Shown: piece by piece, positions 8,283 to 16,442 of the stretch | How the letters are laid out: every line of letters begins with the position of its first letter | How positions within the stretch are numbered: the first letter of the stretch is position 1 | Assembly: GCF_021696945.1 (NCBI RefSeq) | Contig: NZ_JACYHE010000048.1 | Span: 1 to 43,968, forward strand | Reading direction: 5' to 3' | Origin: Streptomyces sp. JJ36 | GTDB taxonomy: Bacteria; Actinomycetota; Actinomycetes; Streptomycetales; Streptomycetaceae | DNA: 43,968 nucleotides | The notes under the pieces: generated by a model | Seen by the model: the letters and a program-made list of their open reading frames with translations, nothing else | What the model was told of the DNA's origin: nothing | Database searches by the model: none | Program-made: the position numbers and the translations under genes

Positions 8283-8726
8283 TCAGTGCTCCGTCGTCGC
8301 GGAGGGCGACGCGGAGGTCACCAATTCGGTGAGAACGCCGTGGCAGTCCTTGGGGTGCAGGAAGGTGATCCGGGAATTCATGGAGCCCCGGCGGGGTTCC
8401 TCATAGAGAACACGGACGCCCTTGTCCCGGATCTCCGCGGCCTCGCCGTCCACGTCGGCGGTGCCGAAGGCGATGTGGTGGACGCCCTCACCGTTCTTGT
8501 CCAGCCATGTGGCGACCGTGGAGTCCGGGCGGATCGGCTCCAGGAGCTGCAGATAGGAGGCGCCGCCGTCGTCGGTGCCGTTGATGCGGAGCATGGCCTC
8601 GCGGACCCCCTGCTCCTCGTTGACCTCGGTGTGGAACACCTCGAAGCCGTAGGTGGCACGGTAGAACTCGACGGTCCGGTCCAGATCGAAGCAGGCGATC
8701 CCGATGTGGTCGATGCGTGTCAGCAT
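8283..8726 (-). CDS. mce: Methylmalonyl-CoA epimerase
   Basis: 147 residues, the normal size. It interconverts (2S)- and (2R)-methylmalonyl-CoA, linking propionyl-CoA carboxylation with the B12 mutase, and also supplies extender units for polyketides. It is a vicinal-oxygen-chelate protein with two beta-alpha-beta-beta-beta modules. The metal ligands can be placed at His7 (DHIGIA), Gln60 (YLQLLEP), His84 (GVHHIAFG) and Glu134 (VLTELV), with the spacings seen in characterised epimerases. It is transcribed away from the acetyl-CoA acetyltransferase gene across a 135-nt gap and toward scy. With meaB downstream of the thiolase, the locus serves methylmalonyl-CoA metabolism. Confidence 0.95.
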   Translation of the reverse strand: MLTRIDHIGIACFDLDRTVEFYRATYGFEVFHTEVNEEQGVREAMLRINGTDDGGASYLQLLEPIRPDSTVATWLDKNGEGVHHIAFGTADVDGEAAEIRDKGVRVLYEEPRRGSMNSRITFLHPKDCHGVLTELVTSASPSATTEH

Positions 8727-8770
8727 GCTTTCAGTGCAGCGCCTGAAGTGTGGTTACGCAACGTGCGCAC

Positions 8771-8794
8771 GGTCACACCGGCCGACCGGTGACC
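8771..8794. promoter_or_regulatory. Dyad GGTCAC-N12-GTGACC between mce and the thiolase gene
   Basis: A 6-bp inverted repeat with a further ACCGG/CCGGT pair inside lies in the middle of the divergent mce/acetyltransferase promoter region. It could bind a dimeric repressor controlling both genes. Chance cannot be excluded in GC-rich DNA. Confidence 0.3.
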
Positions 8795-8861
8795 CGGAGG
8801 CGTACCGCTCAGTACCTTGAGTGGTAACCCTCGTTAACTTCCCGCTGGAAGGGAACCTCGC

Positions 8862-10085
8862 ATGACAGGCACGACTGGCACGGCCGGCACCGCGTCCGGC
8901 ACCACTTCCGTGATCGTCGCGGGCGCCCGGACGCCCATGGGGCGGCTGCTCGGGTCGCTCAAGTCCTTCTCCGGCGCGGACCTCGGCGGGTTCGCGATCA
9001 AGGCCGCGCTGGACCGCGCCGGCATCGGCGGCGACCAGGTCGAGTACGTGATCATGGGCCAGGTGCTCCAGGCCGGGGCCGGCCAGATCCCGGCGCGCCA
9101 GGCGGCGGTGAAGGCGGGCATCCCGATGAACGTGCCCGCGCTCACGGTGAACAAGGTCTGCCTGTCCGGCCTGGACGCGATCGCTCTCGCGGACCAGCTC
9201 GTGCGGGCCGGCGAGTTCGACGTGGTCGTGGCCGGCGGCCAGGAGTCCATGACCAACGCGCCCCACCTGCTGCCGAAGTCCCGCGAGGGCTACAAGTACG
9301 GCGCGATCGATATGCTCGACTCGATGGCCTACGACGGCCTCACCGACTCCTTCGAGGGCGTCGCCATGGGCGAGTCCACGGAGAAGCACAACACCCGGCT
9401 GGGCATCGAGCGCCCCGAGCAGGACGAGATCGCCGCCGCCTCCCACCAGCGGGCCGCCGCCGCGCAGGAGGCCGGCCTCTTCGCCGCCGAGATCACTCCG
9501 GTGGAGGTCCCCCAGCGGCGTGGCGAGCCGGTCGTCTTCTCCCAGGACGAGGGCATCCGCGGGGACACCACTGCCGAGTCGCTGGGCAAGCTGCGCCCGG
9601 CGTTCGCCAAGGACGGCACCATCACCGCCGGCTCCGCCTCGCAGATCTCCGACGGCGCCGCGGCCGTGGTGGTCATGAGCCGGGCCAAGGCCGAGGAGCT
9701 GGGCCTGGAGTGGATCGCCGAGATCGGCGCCCACGGCAACGTCGCGGGCCCGGACAACTCGCTCCAGTCGCAGCCGTCCAACGCCATCCAGCACGCGCTG
9801 AAGAAGGAAGGCCGCGCGGTCGCCGACCTGGACCTGGTGGAGATCAACGAGGCCTTCGCCGCGGTGTGCGTGCAGTCCACCAAGGACCTGGGCATCTCCC
9901 CCGAAAAGGTGAACGTCAACGGCGGTGCGATCGCCCTGGGTCACCCGATCGGGATGTCCGGCGCGAGGATCGTGCTGCATCTGGCGCTGGAGCTGAAGCG
10001 GCGCGGCGGCGGCCTCGGCGCGGCCGCGCTGTGCGGCGGCGGCGGGCAGGGCGACGCCCTCGTGCTGCGCGTGCCCGGCAGGTGA
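8862..10085 (+). CDS. Acetyl-CoA C-acetyltransferase (thiolase)
   Basis: 407 residues. It condenses two acetyl-CoA to acetoacetyl-CoA or cleaves the product, in the cytoplasm. The catalytic set is complete: nucleophile Cys100 (NKVCLSG), His361 (ALGHPIGMSGA) and Cys391 (LCGGGGQGDAL), with the NEAFA motif between. Its length is typical of biosynthetic thiolases plus a short Thr/Gly-rich N-terminal extension. The start ATG has a GGAAGGGAA site 7 nt upstream. It is followed by meaB after 113 nt containing a hairpin. The neighbourhood (mce, meaB) fits acyl-CoA interconversion, for example the acetoacetyl-CoA branch toward butyryl- and isobutyryl-CoA or the ethylmalonyl-CoA route. Confidence 0.94.
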   Translation: MTGTTGTAGTASGTTSVIVAGARTPMGRLLGSLKSFSGADLGGFAIKAALDRAGIGGDQVEYVIMGQVLQAGAGQIPARQAAVKAGIPMNVPALTVNKVCLSGLDAIALADQLVRAGEFDVVVAGGQESMTNAPHLLPKSREGYKYGAIDMLDSMAYDGLTDSFEGVAMGESTEKHNTRLGIERPEQDEIAAASHQRAAAAQEAGLFAAEITPVEVPQRRGEPVVFSQDEGIRGDTTAESLGKLRPAFAKDGTITAGSASQISDGAAAVVVMSRAKAEELGLEWIAEIGAHGNVAGPDNSLQSQPSNAIQHALKKEGRAVADLDLVEINEAFAAVCVQSTKDLGISPEKVNVNGGAIALGHPIGMSGARIVLHLALELKRRGGGLGAAALCGGGGQGDALVLRVPGR

Positions 10086-10099
10086 CCGGCGGTCCCGGA

Positions 10100-10128
10100 C
10101 GGCCCGCCCCTCCCGGGGAGGCGGGCCG
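10100..10128 (+). terminator. GC-rich hairpin between thiolase gene and meaB
   Basis: CGGCCCGCC at 10100-10108 pairs with GGCGGGCCG at 10120-10128, with a partly paired 11-nt loop, 15 nt after the thiolase stop. It may attenuate rather than fully stop transcription into meaB. Confidence 0.5.
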
Positions 10129-10198
10129 GCCGGGCGGTCACGCAAAGTAACGGAAGGCCGCAGGCCCACGGGGGCCGCGGGAGAGCGGAGGAGCAACT

Positions 10199-11155
10199 GT
10201 GGTGGACGTCCCCACGCTGGTGACGCAGGCGCGGGAAGGGCGGCCGCGGGCCGTCGCCCGGCTCATCTCCCTGGTGGAGGGGGCGTCACCGCAGTTGCGC
10301 GAGGTGATGGCCGCGCTCGCCCCGCGCTGCGGCAACGCCTACGTCGTCGGCCTGACCGGCTCCCCGGGCGTGGGCAAGTCCACCTCCACCTCCGCACTGG
10401 TCTCCGCCTACCGGCGGGCCGGCCGGCGGGTCGGCGTGCTCGCCGTGGACCCCTCGTCGCCGTTCTCCGGCGGCGCGCTGCTCGGCGACCGGGTCCGGAT
10501 GAGCGAGCACGCCTCCGACCCGGGCGTCTACATCCGCTCCATGGCCACCCGCGGCCACCTGGGCGGCCTGGCCTGGGCCGCCCCGCAGGCCATCCGGGTG
10601 CTGGACGCCGCCGGGTGCGACGTGATCCTGGTGGAGACCGTCGGAGTCGGCCAGTCGGAGGTCGAGATCGCCTCCCAGGCGGACACCAGCGTGGTCCTGC
10701 TGGCCCCCGGCATGGGCGACGGCATCCAGGCCGCCAAGGCCGGAATCCTGGAGATCGGCGACGTCTACGTGGTGAACAAGGCGGACCGGGACGGGGCCGA
10801 CGCCACCGCCCGGGAGCTCAACCACATGCTGGGGCTGGGCGAGGCCCGCGCCCCCGGGGACTGGCGGCCGCCGATCGTGAAGACCGTCGCGGCCCGGGGC
10901 GAGGGCCTGGACGAGGTCGTCGAGGCCCTGGAGAAGCACCGCGCCTGGATGGAGGAGCACGGGGTCCTCGCCGAGCGGCGCACCCGCCGCGCCGCCCGGG
11001 AGATCGAGACGATCGCCGTCACGGCGCTCCGCGAACGGATCGGGGAGCTGCGCGGCGGCTGGGCCCTGGAGGCGCTGGCCGAACGCATCGTGAACGGCAC
11101 GCTGGACCCGTACGCGGCGGCGGACGAACTGGTCGCGGGCGTCACCGAGCGGTGA
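10199..11155 (+). CDS. meaB: Methylmalonyl-CoA mutase-associated GTPase MeaB
   Basis: 318 residues. A G3E-family P-loop GTPase that gates cofactor loading and protects B12-dependent acyl-CoA mutases. Walker A is GLTGSPGVGKST (residues 51-62), the switch/Walker B region is VILVETVGVGQSE and the base-specificity motif is NKAD. The C-terminal helices for dimerisation (about 260-318) are present, and the length is normal for stand-alone MeaB. GTG codons at 10199 and 10202 are both possible; GAGCGGAGGAGC lies just upstream. The mutase is not adjacent; a likely client, icmA, lies 13 kb downstream. A degenerate repeat of part of this gene follows in the intergenic DNA. Confidence 0.95.
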   Translation: MVDVPTLVTQAREGRPRAVARLISLVEGASPQLREVMAALAPRCGNAYVVGLTGSPGVGKSTSTSALVSAYRRAGRRVGVLAVDPSSPFSGGALLGDRVRMSEHASDPGVYIRSMATRGHLGGLAWAAPQAIRVLDAAGCDVILVETVGVGQSEVEIASQADTSVVLLAPGMGDGIQAAKAGILEIGDVYVVNKADRDGADATARELNHMLGLGEARAPGDWRPPIVKTVAARGEGLDEVVEALEKHRAWMEEHGVLAERRTRRAAREIETIAVTALRERIGELRGGWALEALAERIVNGTLDPYAAADELVAGVTER

Positions 11156-11427
11156 CCCCGCCGGGGCCGCCTCCCGCCGCGCCGGTGCTGCGGCGGAAGC
11201 GGCCGGGGCCCACCGGTGGACCGGTCGTCGGTGCTCCGCTGCGGCGTCGTCACCTGGGGAACCGGCCCGCCTGCCGGGCCCCTCTCCGCCGTTGCGGCCG
11301 GTGTCCACGGCGCGACGGACCGGCCGGCGGGCGGCGTGCTCGCGGTGGACCGCCTCGCCGTTCTCCGGCGGTCCGCAGCCGTCGGGCCGCGCTCCCGGTG
11401 CTCCCGGTGACCCGGTGCTGCGGGCCG
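11156..11427. other. Convergent gap holding a degenerate partial copy of meaB
   Basis: 272 nt between the converging meaB and PepSY genes. Positions 11320-11371 match meaB 10419-10473 in four blocks of 12, 12, 7 and 15 identical bases in the same order, separated by short substitutions and small indels. The matching meaB segment encodes the stretch just after Walker A (RRVGVLAVDPSSPFSGG). The copy is frame-shifted and not translatable as such. A palindrome CCACCGGTGG lies at 11210-11219. No gene is supported here. Confidence 0.5.
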
Positions 11428-11967
11428 TCAGTCGTCGTCGCCCTCGGCCCCGTCGTCGGAGCCGTCCCCGCGCTCGGCCCGGCCGTCCCCGTCGGTGTCG
11501 CCGTCGGTGTCCCGCTCCTGGACCAGTACCTTTCCGGTCTCGGCGTCGATCAGGACCTCGTACGCGGTGTGGTCGCTCCCCAGCACCTCGGTCTCCCAGG
11601 CGAGCCGCCCGTCCCCGTCGTCCCCCTCGTCGTCCTCCTGATCTGCGTGGCCTTCGCCGTCCAGCTCCACGGACCGCACGGTGCCGCCCCCGACCGCGGA
11701 GAGCGCCTTCTCGGCGGCCTCGCGGGCGGAGAGCCGCGTCCCCGAAGCCTCCTCCCCGGCCCGGTCGTCCTCCCGGCCGTTCCCGCGGGCGTCCCCGGAC
11801 TCCCCGGCGTCGTCACCGGCACGGGCGAGGGAGGCTGCGGCCCGCGCGGCGTCCCGCGTCCCTCCGGCGGCGCGGTCGTCGTCCCCGAAGCCCGCGAAGG
11901 CCGTGGTCGCGCCTCCGACGGCGACCGCGGAGGCGGCGACGGCGGCGATGAGCAGCTTGCGGTTCAT
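11428..11967 (-). CDS. Secreted PepSY-domain protein, Asp-rich
   Basis: 179 residues from the ATG at 11965-11967 (MNRKLLIAAV), which has GGGAGGA 8 nt upstream; earlier starts lack a site and would bury the signal peptide. A signal peptide spans residues 1-26 (cleavage after TTAFA), then an Ala/Asp/Gly-rich linker, a PepSY-type fold at about 79-152 (LSAREAAEKALSAVGGG... DAETGKVLVQE), and a very acidic tail with DTDGDTDGDG spacing like calcium-binding loops. PepSY domains often inhibit peptidases or sit beside two-component systems. Here the gene is divergent from such a system and shares its promoter region, so it may be a regulon member or accessory of the sensor. Function in detail unknown. 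Confidence 0.85.
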   Translation of the reverse strand: MNRKLLIAAVAASAVAVGGATTAFAGFGDDDRAAGGTRDAARAAASLARAGDDAGESGDARGNGREDDRAGEEASGTRLSAREAAEKALSAVGGGTVRSVELDGEGHADQEDDEGDDGDGRLAWETEVLGSDHTAYEVLIDAETGKVLVQERDTDGDTDGDGRAERGDGSDDGAEGDDD

Positions 11968-12029
11968 GGTTTCTCGTCCTCCCGTGGGGCGGGCTCGTGC
12001 ACTGACCTCCACACCGTTCCAGCAGCACC

Positions 12030-12066
12030 CTGAAGCCACGCTGAAGCCACCTGAAGAGGGCTTCAG
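12030..12066 (+). promoter_or_regulatory. CTGAAG repeat array: candidate operator of the OmpR-type regulator
   Basis: CTGAAG occurs at 12030, 12041 and 12051 (11- and 10-bp steps) and inverted as CTTCAG at 12061-12066. Two of the direct copies extend to CTGAAGCCAC. The array lies 24-60 nt before the response-regulator ATG and 63-99 nt before the PepSY gene, so one site could control both. Phased direct repeats are typical for OmpR-family regulators. Confidence 0.55.
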
Positions 12067-12089
12067 GCGACCGGTGGCAGGGTGGGCCC

Positions 12090-12755
12090 ATGCGGTTGCT
12101 GATCGTGGAGGACGAGCGCCGGCTCGCGCTGTCGCTGGCCAGAGGCCTGGAGGCAGAGGGTTTCGCCGTGGACGTGGTGCACGACGGCCTGGAGGGCCTG
12201 CACCGGGCGCGGGAGGGCACGTACGACCTGATCGTCCTCGACATCATGCTGCCGGGCCTGAACGGCTACCGCGTGTGCGCGGCGCTGCGGGCGGCGGGCG
12301 ACGAGGTGCCGATCCTGATGCTCACCGCCAAGGACGGGGAGTACGACGAGGCCGAGGGCCTGGACACCGGGGCCGATGACTACCTCACCAAGCCGTTCTC
12401 CTACGTCGTCCTCCTCGCCCGGGTACGGGCCCTGCTGCGGCGGCGCGGCCGCGGCCGGGTGGAGGTGTTGCGGGTGGGCGCGCTGACGGTCGACCCGGGC
12501 AGCCGGCAGGTGGCCGTAGGGGAGCGCGACGTGGCGCTGACGGCGAAGGAGTTCGCCGTGCTGGAGCAGCTCGCGACCCGGGCCGGCGAGGTCGTCTCCA
12601 AGGCGGAGATCCTGGAACACGCCTGGGACTTCGCCTACGAGGGCGACGGGAACATCGTCGAGGTCCATGTCAGCGCCCTGCGCCGGAAGCTCGGCGCCGA
12701 GTGGATCCGCACCGTACGCGGGGCCGGCTACCGGCTGGTGGACGGCCGTGCGTAG
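12090..12755 (+). CDS. OmpR-family response regulator
   Basis: 221 residues, full length. The receiver domain (1-115) has the acidic pocket Glu7/Asp8, phospho-acceptor Asp51 (VLDIMLPG), Thr79 and Lys101 (LTKPF). The C-terminal winged helix (about 128-218) has the usual LTAKEFAVLEQL and VEVHVSALRRKL recognition helix and GAGYRL wing. It would activate or repress transcription on phosphorylation by the kinase encoded next, whose GTG start overlaps its end by 8 nt. Likely targets are its own operon and the divergent PepSY gene through the CTGAAG array. I recall the S. coelicolor pair SCO5403/SCO5404 at this position. Signal unknown. Confidence 0.95.
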   Translation: MRLLIVEDERRLALSLARGLEAEGFAVDVVHDGLEGLHRAREGTYDLIVLDIMLPGLNGYRVCAALRAAGDEVPILMLTAKDGEYDEAEGLDTGADDYLTKPFSYVVLLARVRALLRRRGRGRVEVLRVGALTVDPGSRQVAVGERDVALTAKEFAVLEQLATRAGEVVSKAEILEHAWDFAYEGDGNIVEVHVSALRRKLGAEWIRTVRGAGYRLVDGRA

Positions 12756-14451
12756 GGCTCCCGTCCGGGTACGGGCCGCGGTGGGTGCCACGGTCGTGGT
12801 GGCGCCGGCGCTGGTCGCCACCGGGCTTGCGGTGGTACTGACGCTGCGTTCCGGGCTGGCCGACACCGCGCGGCTGGAGGCGGAGTCGGTGGCCCGGGAG
12901 GCGGCCGCCCAGGCCACCGACGTACGCGACGGCGGGCTCTCCGGGATCGAGGCGCTGGAGGGCGACGCACCGGTGCAGGTGGTGGACGCCCGGGGACGGG
13001 TCCGCGGCACCACCGAGGGGCTGCGCGGCCGGCTGGCCGACTTCTACCGGGTCGGCATGCGGCCGCCCGCCCCCGGCCCCACCGGGGACGCGAGGGAGCC
13101 GGACGACGCCGCCGGCGGGGACGACCGGAGCGGCCCCGCGGCCACCGGCGACGCGACGGGTGGCGACGGCGACCAGGACGACGACGGGGAGGGTCCCGGC
13201 GGCGACTCCGGCGACTCCGGCGACTCCGGCGACGACAGAGACGACGGAGACGACGGAGACGAGGGAGGCGACCGGGACGACGACTCCGGCGGCGAACAGG
13301 GCGCGCACGACCCGGGCGACGGCACGCCGGCCAGACCGGACCCCCGGATCGGCGCCGAGGACGACGGCGACGCGCCGGTGTCCGCCGCCCCGTCCCCGGA
13401 GCCGGTCCGCGTCGACCGCGACAGCCGGGACGGAGTCGTCACGCTGCCCGTCGACGAGGACGGCGAGCCCGCGGCGCAGGCCGCGGCGCGCCAGGACTTC
13501 AGCGTGGTCGGCGTGCACGCCGTGACCCGGGACGGCACCCCGGTGACGGTGTACGCCGGGACCTCGCTGGCCGGTCAGCAGGAGGCCGTGGCGTCGGTCA
13601 GCCGGGCGATGCTGCTGGGGCTGCCCGCCGTGCTGGCCGTGGCCGGCGGGGTCACCTGGCTGGTGACCCGGCGGGCCCTGCAGCCGGTGGAGGGCATCCG
13701 GCAGGGCATGGCCGACATCACCGCCAGCCGCGACCTCTCGCGGCGGGTGCCGGAGCCCGGGGCCCGGGACGAGGTGGCCCGGCTCGCCCGTACCACCAAC
13801 GAGACGCTGGCCGCCCTGGAGGAGGCCGTGGAGCGGCAGCGCCGCTTCGTGGCGGACGCCTCGCACGAGCTGCGCAGCCCGATCGCCTCGCTGCGCACCC
13901 AGCTCGAGGTGGGGGCCGCCCATCCGGAGCTGCTGGACGTCGGCGGGGCCGTGGAGGACACCGTACGGCTGCAGGAGCTGGCCGCGGATCTGCTGCTGCT
14001 GGCCCGGCTGGACGCGGGCGAGGGGCCCGGGGAGGCGCGGGTGGAACTGGCGGAGCTGGTGCGGGAGGAGCTGGCACAGCGCCCCGCCCGGGTGCCGGTG
14101 CGCACCGAGCTGGCGGCGAGCGGGGTGACGGGCTCGCGGCCGCAGCTCGCCCGGGTGGTGGGCAACCTCCTGGACAACGCGCAGCGGCACGCCGGGTCCG
14201 CGGTCCGGGTGAGTCTGCGGGACGGGGTGCTGGAGGTCGCGGACGACGGCGCGGGGGTCCCCGAGGCGGAGCGCGACCGGGTGTTCGAGCGCTTCGTGCG
14301 GCTGGACGACGCCCGCAGCCGGGACGACGGCGGCGCCGGGCTCGGGCTGGCCATCGCCCGGGACGTGGTCGAGCGGCACGGCGGCACGCTGACCGTCGGC
14401 ACCTCCCCCGAGGGCGGCGCCCTCTTCACCGTCCGGCTCCCGGCCGCCTGA
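12748..14451 (+). CDS. Sensor histidine kinase with acidic extracytoplasmic insert
   Basis: 567 residues from the GTG at 12748, overlapping the response-regulator stop. TM1 is at about 12-34 and TM2 at about 286-308, with HAMP at 309-362. HisKA follows with phospho-acceptor His373 (DASHELRSPIAS), and then the HATPase domain with Asn473/Asn477 (NLLDNAQRH), DDGAGV (499) and GGAGLGLA. The extracytoplasmic part is unusual: residues about 112-240 are low complexity and dominated by Asp and Gly, including SGDSGDSGDDRDDGDDGDEG, encoded partly by 9-nt repeats around 13200. Such a stretch could bind divalent or cationic ligands (inference). The secreted PepSY protein encoded divergently is also Asp-rich. 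A hairpin follows the gene. Confidence 0.93.
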   Translation: MRRAPVRVRAAVGATVVVAPALVATGLAVVLTLRSGLADTARLEAESVAREAAAQATDVRDGGLSGIEALEGDAPVQVVDARGRVRGTTEGLRGRLADFYRVGMRPPAPGPTGDAREPDDAAGGDDRSGPAATGDATGGDGDQDDDGEGPGGDSGDSGDSGDDRDDGDDGDEGGDRDDDSGGEQGAHDPGDGTPARPDPRIGAEDDGDAPVSAAPSPEPVRVDRDSRDGVVTLPVDEDGEPAAQAAARQDFSVVGVHAVTRDGTPVTVYAGTSLAGQQEAVASVSRAMLLGLPAVLAVAGGVTWLVTRRALQPVEGIRQGMADITASRDLSRRVPEPGARDEVARLARTTNETLAALEEAVERQRRFVADASHELRSPIASLRTQLEVGAAHPELLDVGGAVEDTVRLQELAADLLLLARLDAGEGPGEARVELAELVREELAQRPARVPVRTELAASGVTGSRPQLARVVGNLLDNAQRHAGSAVRVSLRDGVLEVADDGAGVPEAERDRVFERFVRLDDARSRDDGGAGLGLAIARDVVERHGGTLTVGTSPEGGALFTVRLPAA

Positions 14452-14466
14452 GCCGTGGACCGCTTC

Positions 14467-14493
14467 CCGGCCCGCCTCCCGGGAGCGGGCCGG
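14467..14493 (+). terminator. Hairpin behind the sensor kinase gene
   Basis: CCGGCCCGC and GCGGGCCGG form a 9-bp perfect stem around a 9-nt loop, 16 nt after the kinase stop. Confidence 0.6.
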
Positions 14494-14574
14494 CGGGGCA
14501 CCCGGTATGTTCCGTCACGGCGTCCCCGGGTACTCACGCGCTGCACGCGCACCCTTGTGGTCCGGAGGTACCCC

Positions 14575-16440
14575 ATGGCCGAGGTCACCGATGTGGTGAG
14601 AACGCGGATCCCGGCGCGGATGGACCGTCTGCCGTGGTCCCGGTGGCACTGGCTCGTCGTCTTCTCGCTCGGCACCGTCTGGGTGCTCGACGGGCTGGAG
14701 GTGACGATCAAGGGTGCCGTGGGCGCGCAGCTCCGCGAAACCATCGGCTTCTCCACCGTCCAGGTGGCCGGCTCCGCCTCGATCTACATCTTCGGCGCGA
14801 TCTCGGGTGCGCTCTTCTGGGGCTTCCTCACCGACAAGTTCGGGCGGAAGAAGCTCTTCATGGCCACCCTGGCCGTCTACATGGTCGGTGTGGTGGCCAC
14901 CAGCTTCACCGGTGCCTTCGGGCTCGGCTACGAGTTCCAGTGGTTCGCGGTGGCCCGCTTCCTGACCGGCTTCGGCATCGGCGGCGAGTACGCGGCGATC
15001 AACTCGGCGATCGACGAGCTGATGCCCGCCCGGGTACGGGGCCGGATCGCGCTGGCCATCAACGGCAGCTACTGGCTCGGCGCCCTCTTCGCCGCCTCGC
15101 TCGGCTATCTCTACCTCACCTCGCTCCCGTCCGGCCTGGGCTGGCGGATCGCCTTCGGCACCGGCGGGCTGCTGGCGTTCGGCATCCTGCTGCTGCGGAT
15201 GTACGTCCCGGAGAGTCCGCGCTGGCTGCTCACCCACGGCCGGGCGGACGAGGCCGAACGGGTGACCCGGGAGATCGAGGAGGACGTGCAGGAGCACGTC
15301 GACGAGCCGCTGTCCGAGCCCGAGGACGAGATGACGCTGCGGCAGCGGCGGTCCGTCGGCTTCGTCGAGATCGCCAAGACGGTCTTCGTGGTCTACCCCC
15401 GGCGGGCCGTGGTCGGCTTCTCCCTGATGGGCGCGCAGGCCTTCCTCTACAACGCGATCTTCTTCACCTACGGCCTCATGCTGACCACGTTCTACGACGT
15501 CAGCGCGTCGAGCGTGGGCCTCTACCTGATCCCCTTCGCCGCCGGGAACTTCCTCGGCCCACTGCTGCTGGGGCCGCTCTTCGACAGCTGGGGCCGGCGC
15601 CTGATGATCCCCGGCACGTTCGTGCTCTCCGGGCTGCTCACGGTGCTCGTCGGGTGGCTGTTCGCGGCCGAGGTGCTGGGCGTGCTGCTGCTCACCGCCG
15701 GCTGGGTGGTGATCTTCTTCTTCGCCTCGGCGGCCGCGAGTGCCGGGTATCTCACGGTCAGCGAGACCTTCCCCATGGAGATCCGGGCCATGGTGATCGC
15801 CTTCTTCTACTCGGTCGCCACCGCGATCGGCGGCATCCTGGGCCCGATCTTCTTCGGCAACCTCATCGCCAGTGAGACCCGCTCGCGGGTCCTCACCGGC
15901 TATCTCATCGCGGCCGGCGTCATGATCATCGCCGGGCTGGTCCACCGCTTCCTCGGTATCGCGGCGGAGAAGCGGTCCCTGGAGGGCGTCGCCGCGCCGC
16001 TCTCCGTCGAGGAGGCCCGCGAGCAGGAGAAGGAAGGACAGCAGGCGGAGGGAGAGCGGAAGGAGCCGGAGGGCGCGCGGGAACCCGCGGCGGCCGGGGC
16101 GCGGCCGTCCGGGGGACGGGCCGCGGGGCCGGCGCCGCCCACGGGTCCTCCGTACCGGCCGTACCGCGGCTACAGCGCCCTGCCCATGGTGCTGGGCCCG
16201 GTCGGCACCGACCGGGAGATCGCCGGTGAACTGGAGATCCTGGTGCGCGCCCTCGCCGAGGACGGACCCGCCACCCGCAGCGAGCTCCAGCGGCGCGTAC
16301 GGTCCCGTTTCTGGGGCCCCGGCCGGTTCCGGCAGGCGCTGCGGGCGGGACTCGCCGAGGGGCGGATCGTCCGGTCCGGCCGCGGGCGGGTCGAGGCGGC
16401 CGCCTCGGAGCTGGAGCGCTACGGCACGGGAGGGCGGTGA
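14575..16440 (+). CDS. MFS transporter with C-terminal winged-helix-like extension
   Basis: 621 residues from the ATG at 14575, which has CCGGAGGT 8 nt upstream. Residues 1-470 are a 12-helix sugar/organic-acid type MFS protein: GFLTDKFGRKK loop after helix 2, RFLTGFGIGGEYAA in helix 4 and the PESPRWLLTHGR motif after helix 6. After a charged and Pro/Gly-rich linker (about 475-535) the last 85 residues (LEILVRALAEDGPATRSEL to RIVRSGRGRVEAAASELER) look like a soluble winged helix-turn-helix. Ordinary MFS proteins end near 470, so this is an added domain in one uninterrupted frame. Substrate unknown. A sensor or regulatory role of the tail is inference. Confidence 0.85.
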   Translation: MAEVTDVVRTRIPARMDRLPWSRWHWLVVFSLGTVWVLDGLEVTIKGAVGAQLRETIGFSTVQVAGSASIYIFGAISGALFWGFLTDKFGRKKLFMATLAVYMVGVVATSFTGAFGLGYEFQWFAVARFLTGFGIGGEYAAINSAIDELMPARVRGRIALAINGSYWLGALFAASLGYLYLTSLPSGLGWRIAFGTGGLLAFGILLLRMYVPESPRWLLTHGRADEAERVTREIEEDVQEHVDEPLSEPEDEMTLRQRRSVGFVEIAKTVFVVYPRRAVVGFSLMGAQAFLYNAIFFTYGLMLTTFYDVSASSVGLYLIPFAAGNFLGPLLLGPLFDSWGRRLMIPGTFVLSGLLTVLVGWLFAAEVLGVLLLTAGWVVIFFFASAAASAGYLTVSETFPMEIRAMVIAFFYSVATAIGGILGPIFFGNLIASETRSRVLTGYLIAAGVMIIAGLVHRFLGIAAEKRSLEGVAAPLSVEEAREQEKEGQQAEGERKEPEGAREPAAAGARPSGGRAAGPAPPTGPPYRPYRGYSALPMVLGPVGTDREIAGELEILVRALAEDGPATRSELQRRVRSRFWGPGRFRQALRAGLAEGRIVRSGRGRVEAAASELERYGTGGR

Positions 16441-16442
16441 GC

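Noticed and set aside
13200..13270. 9-nt repeats in the kinase gene as a CRISPR-like or mobile repeat
   Set aside because: They stay in frame and encode the Ser-Gly-Asp run of the acidic insert; a coding repeat explains them.
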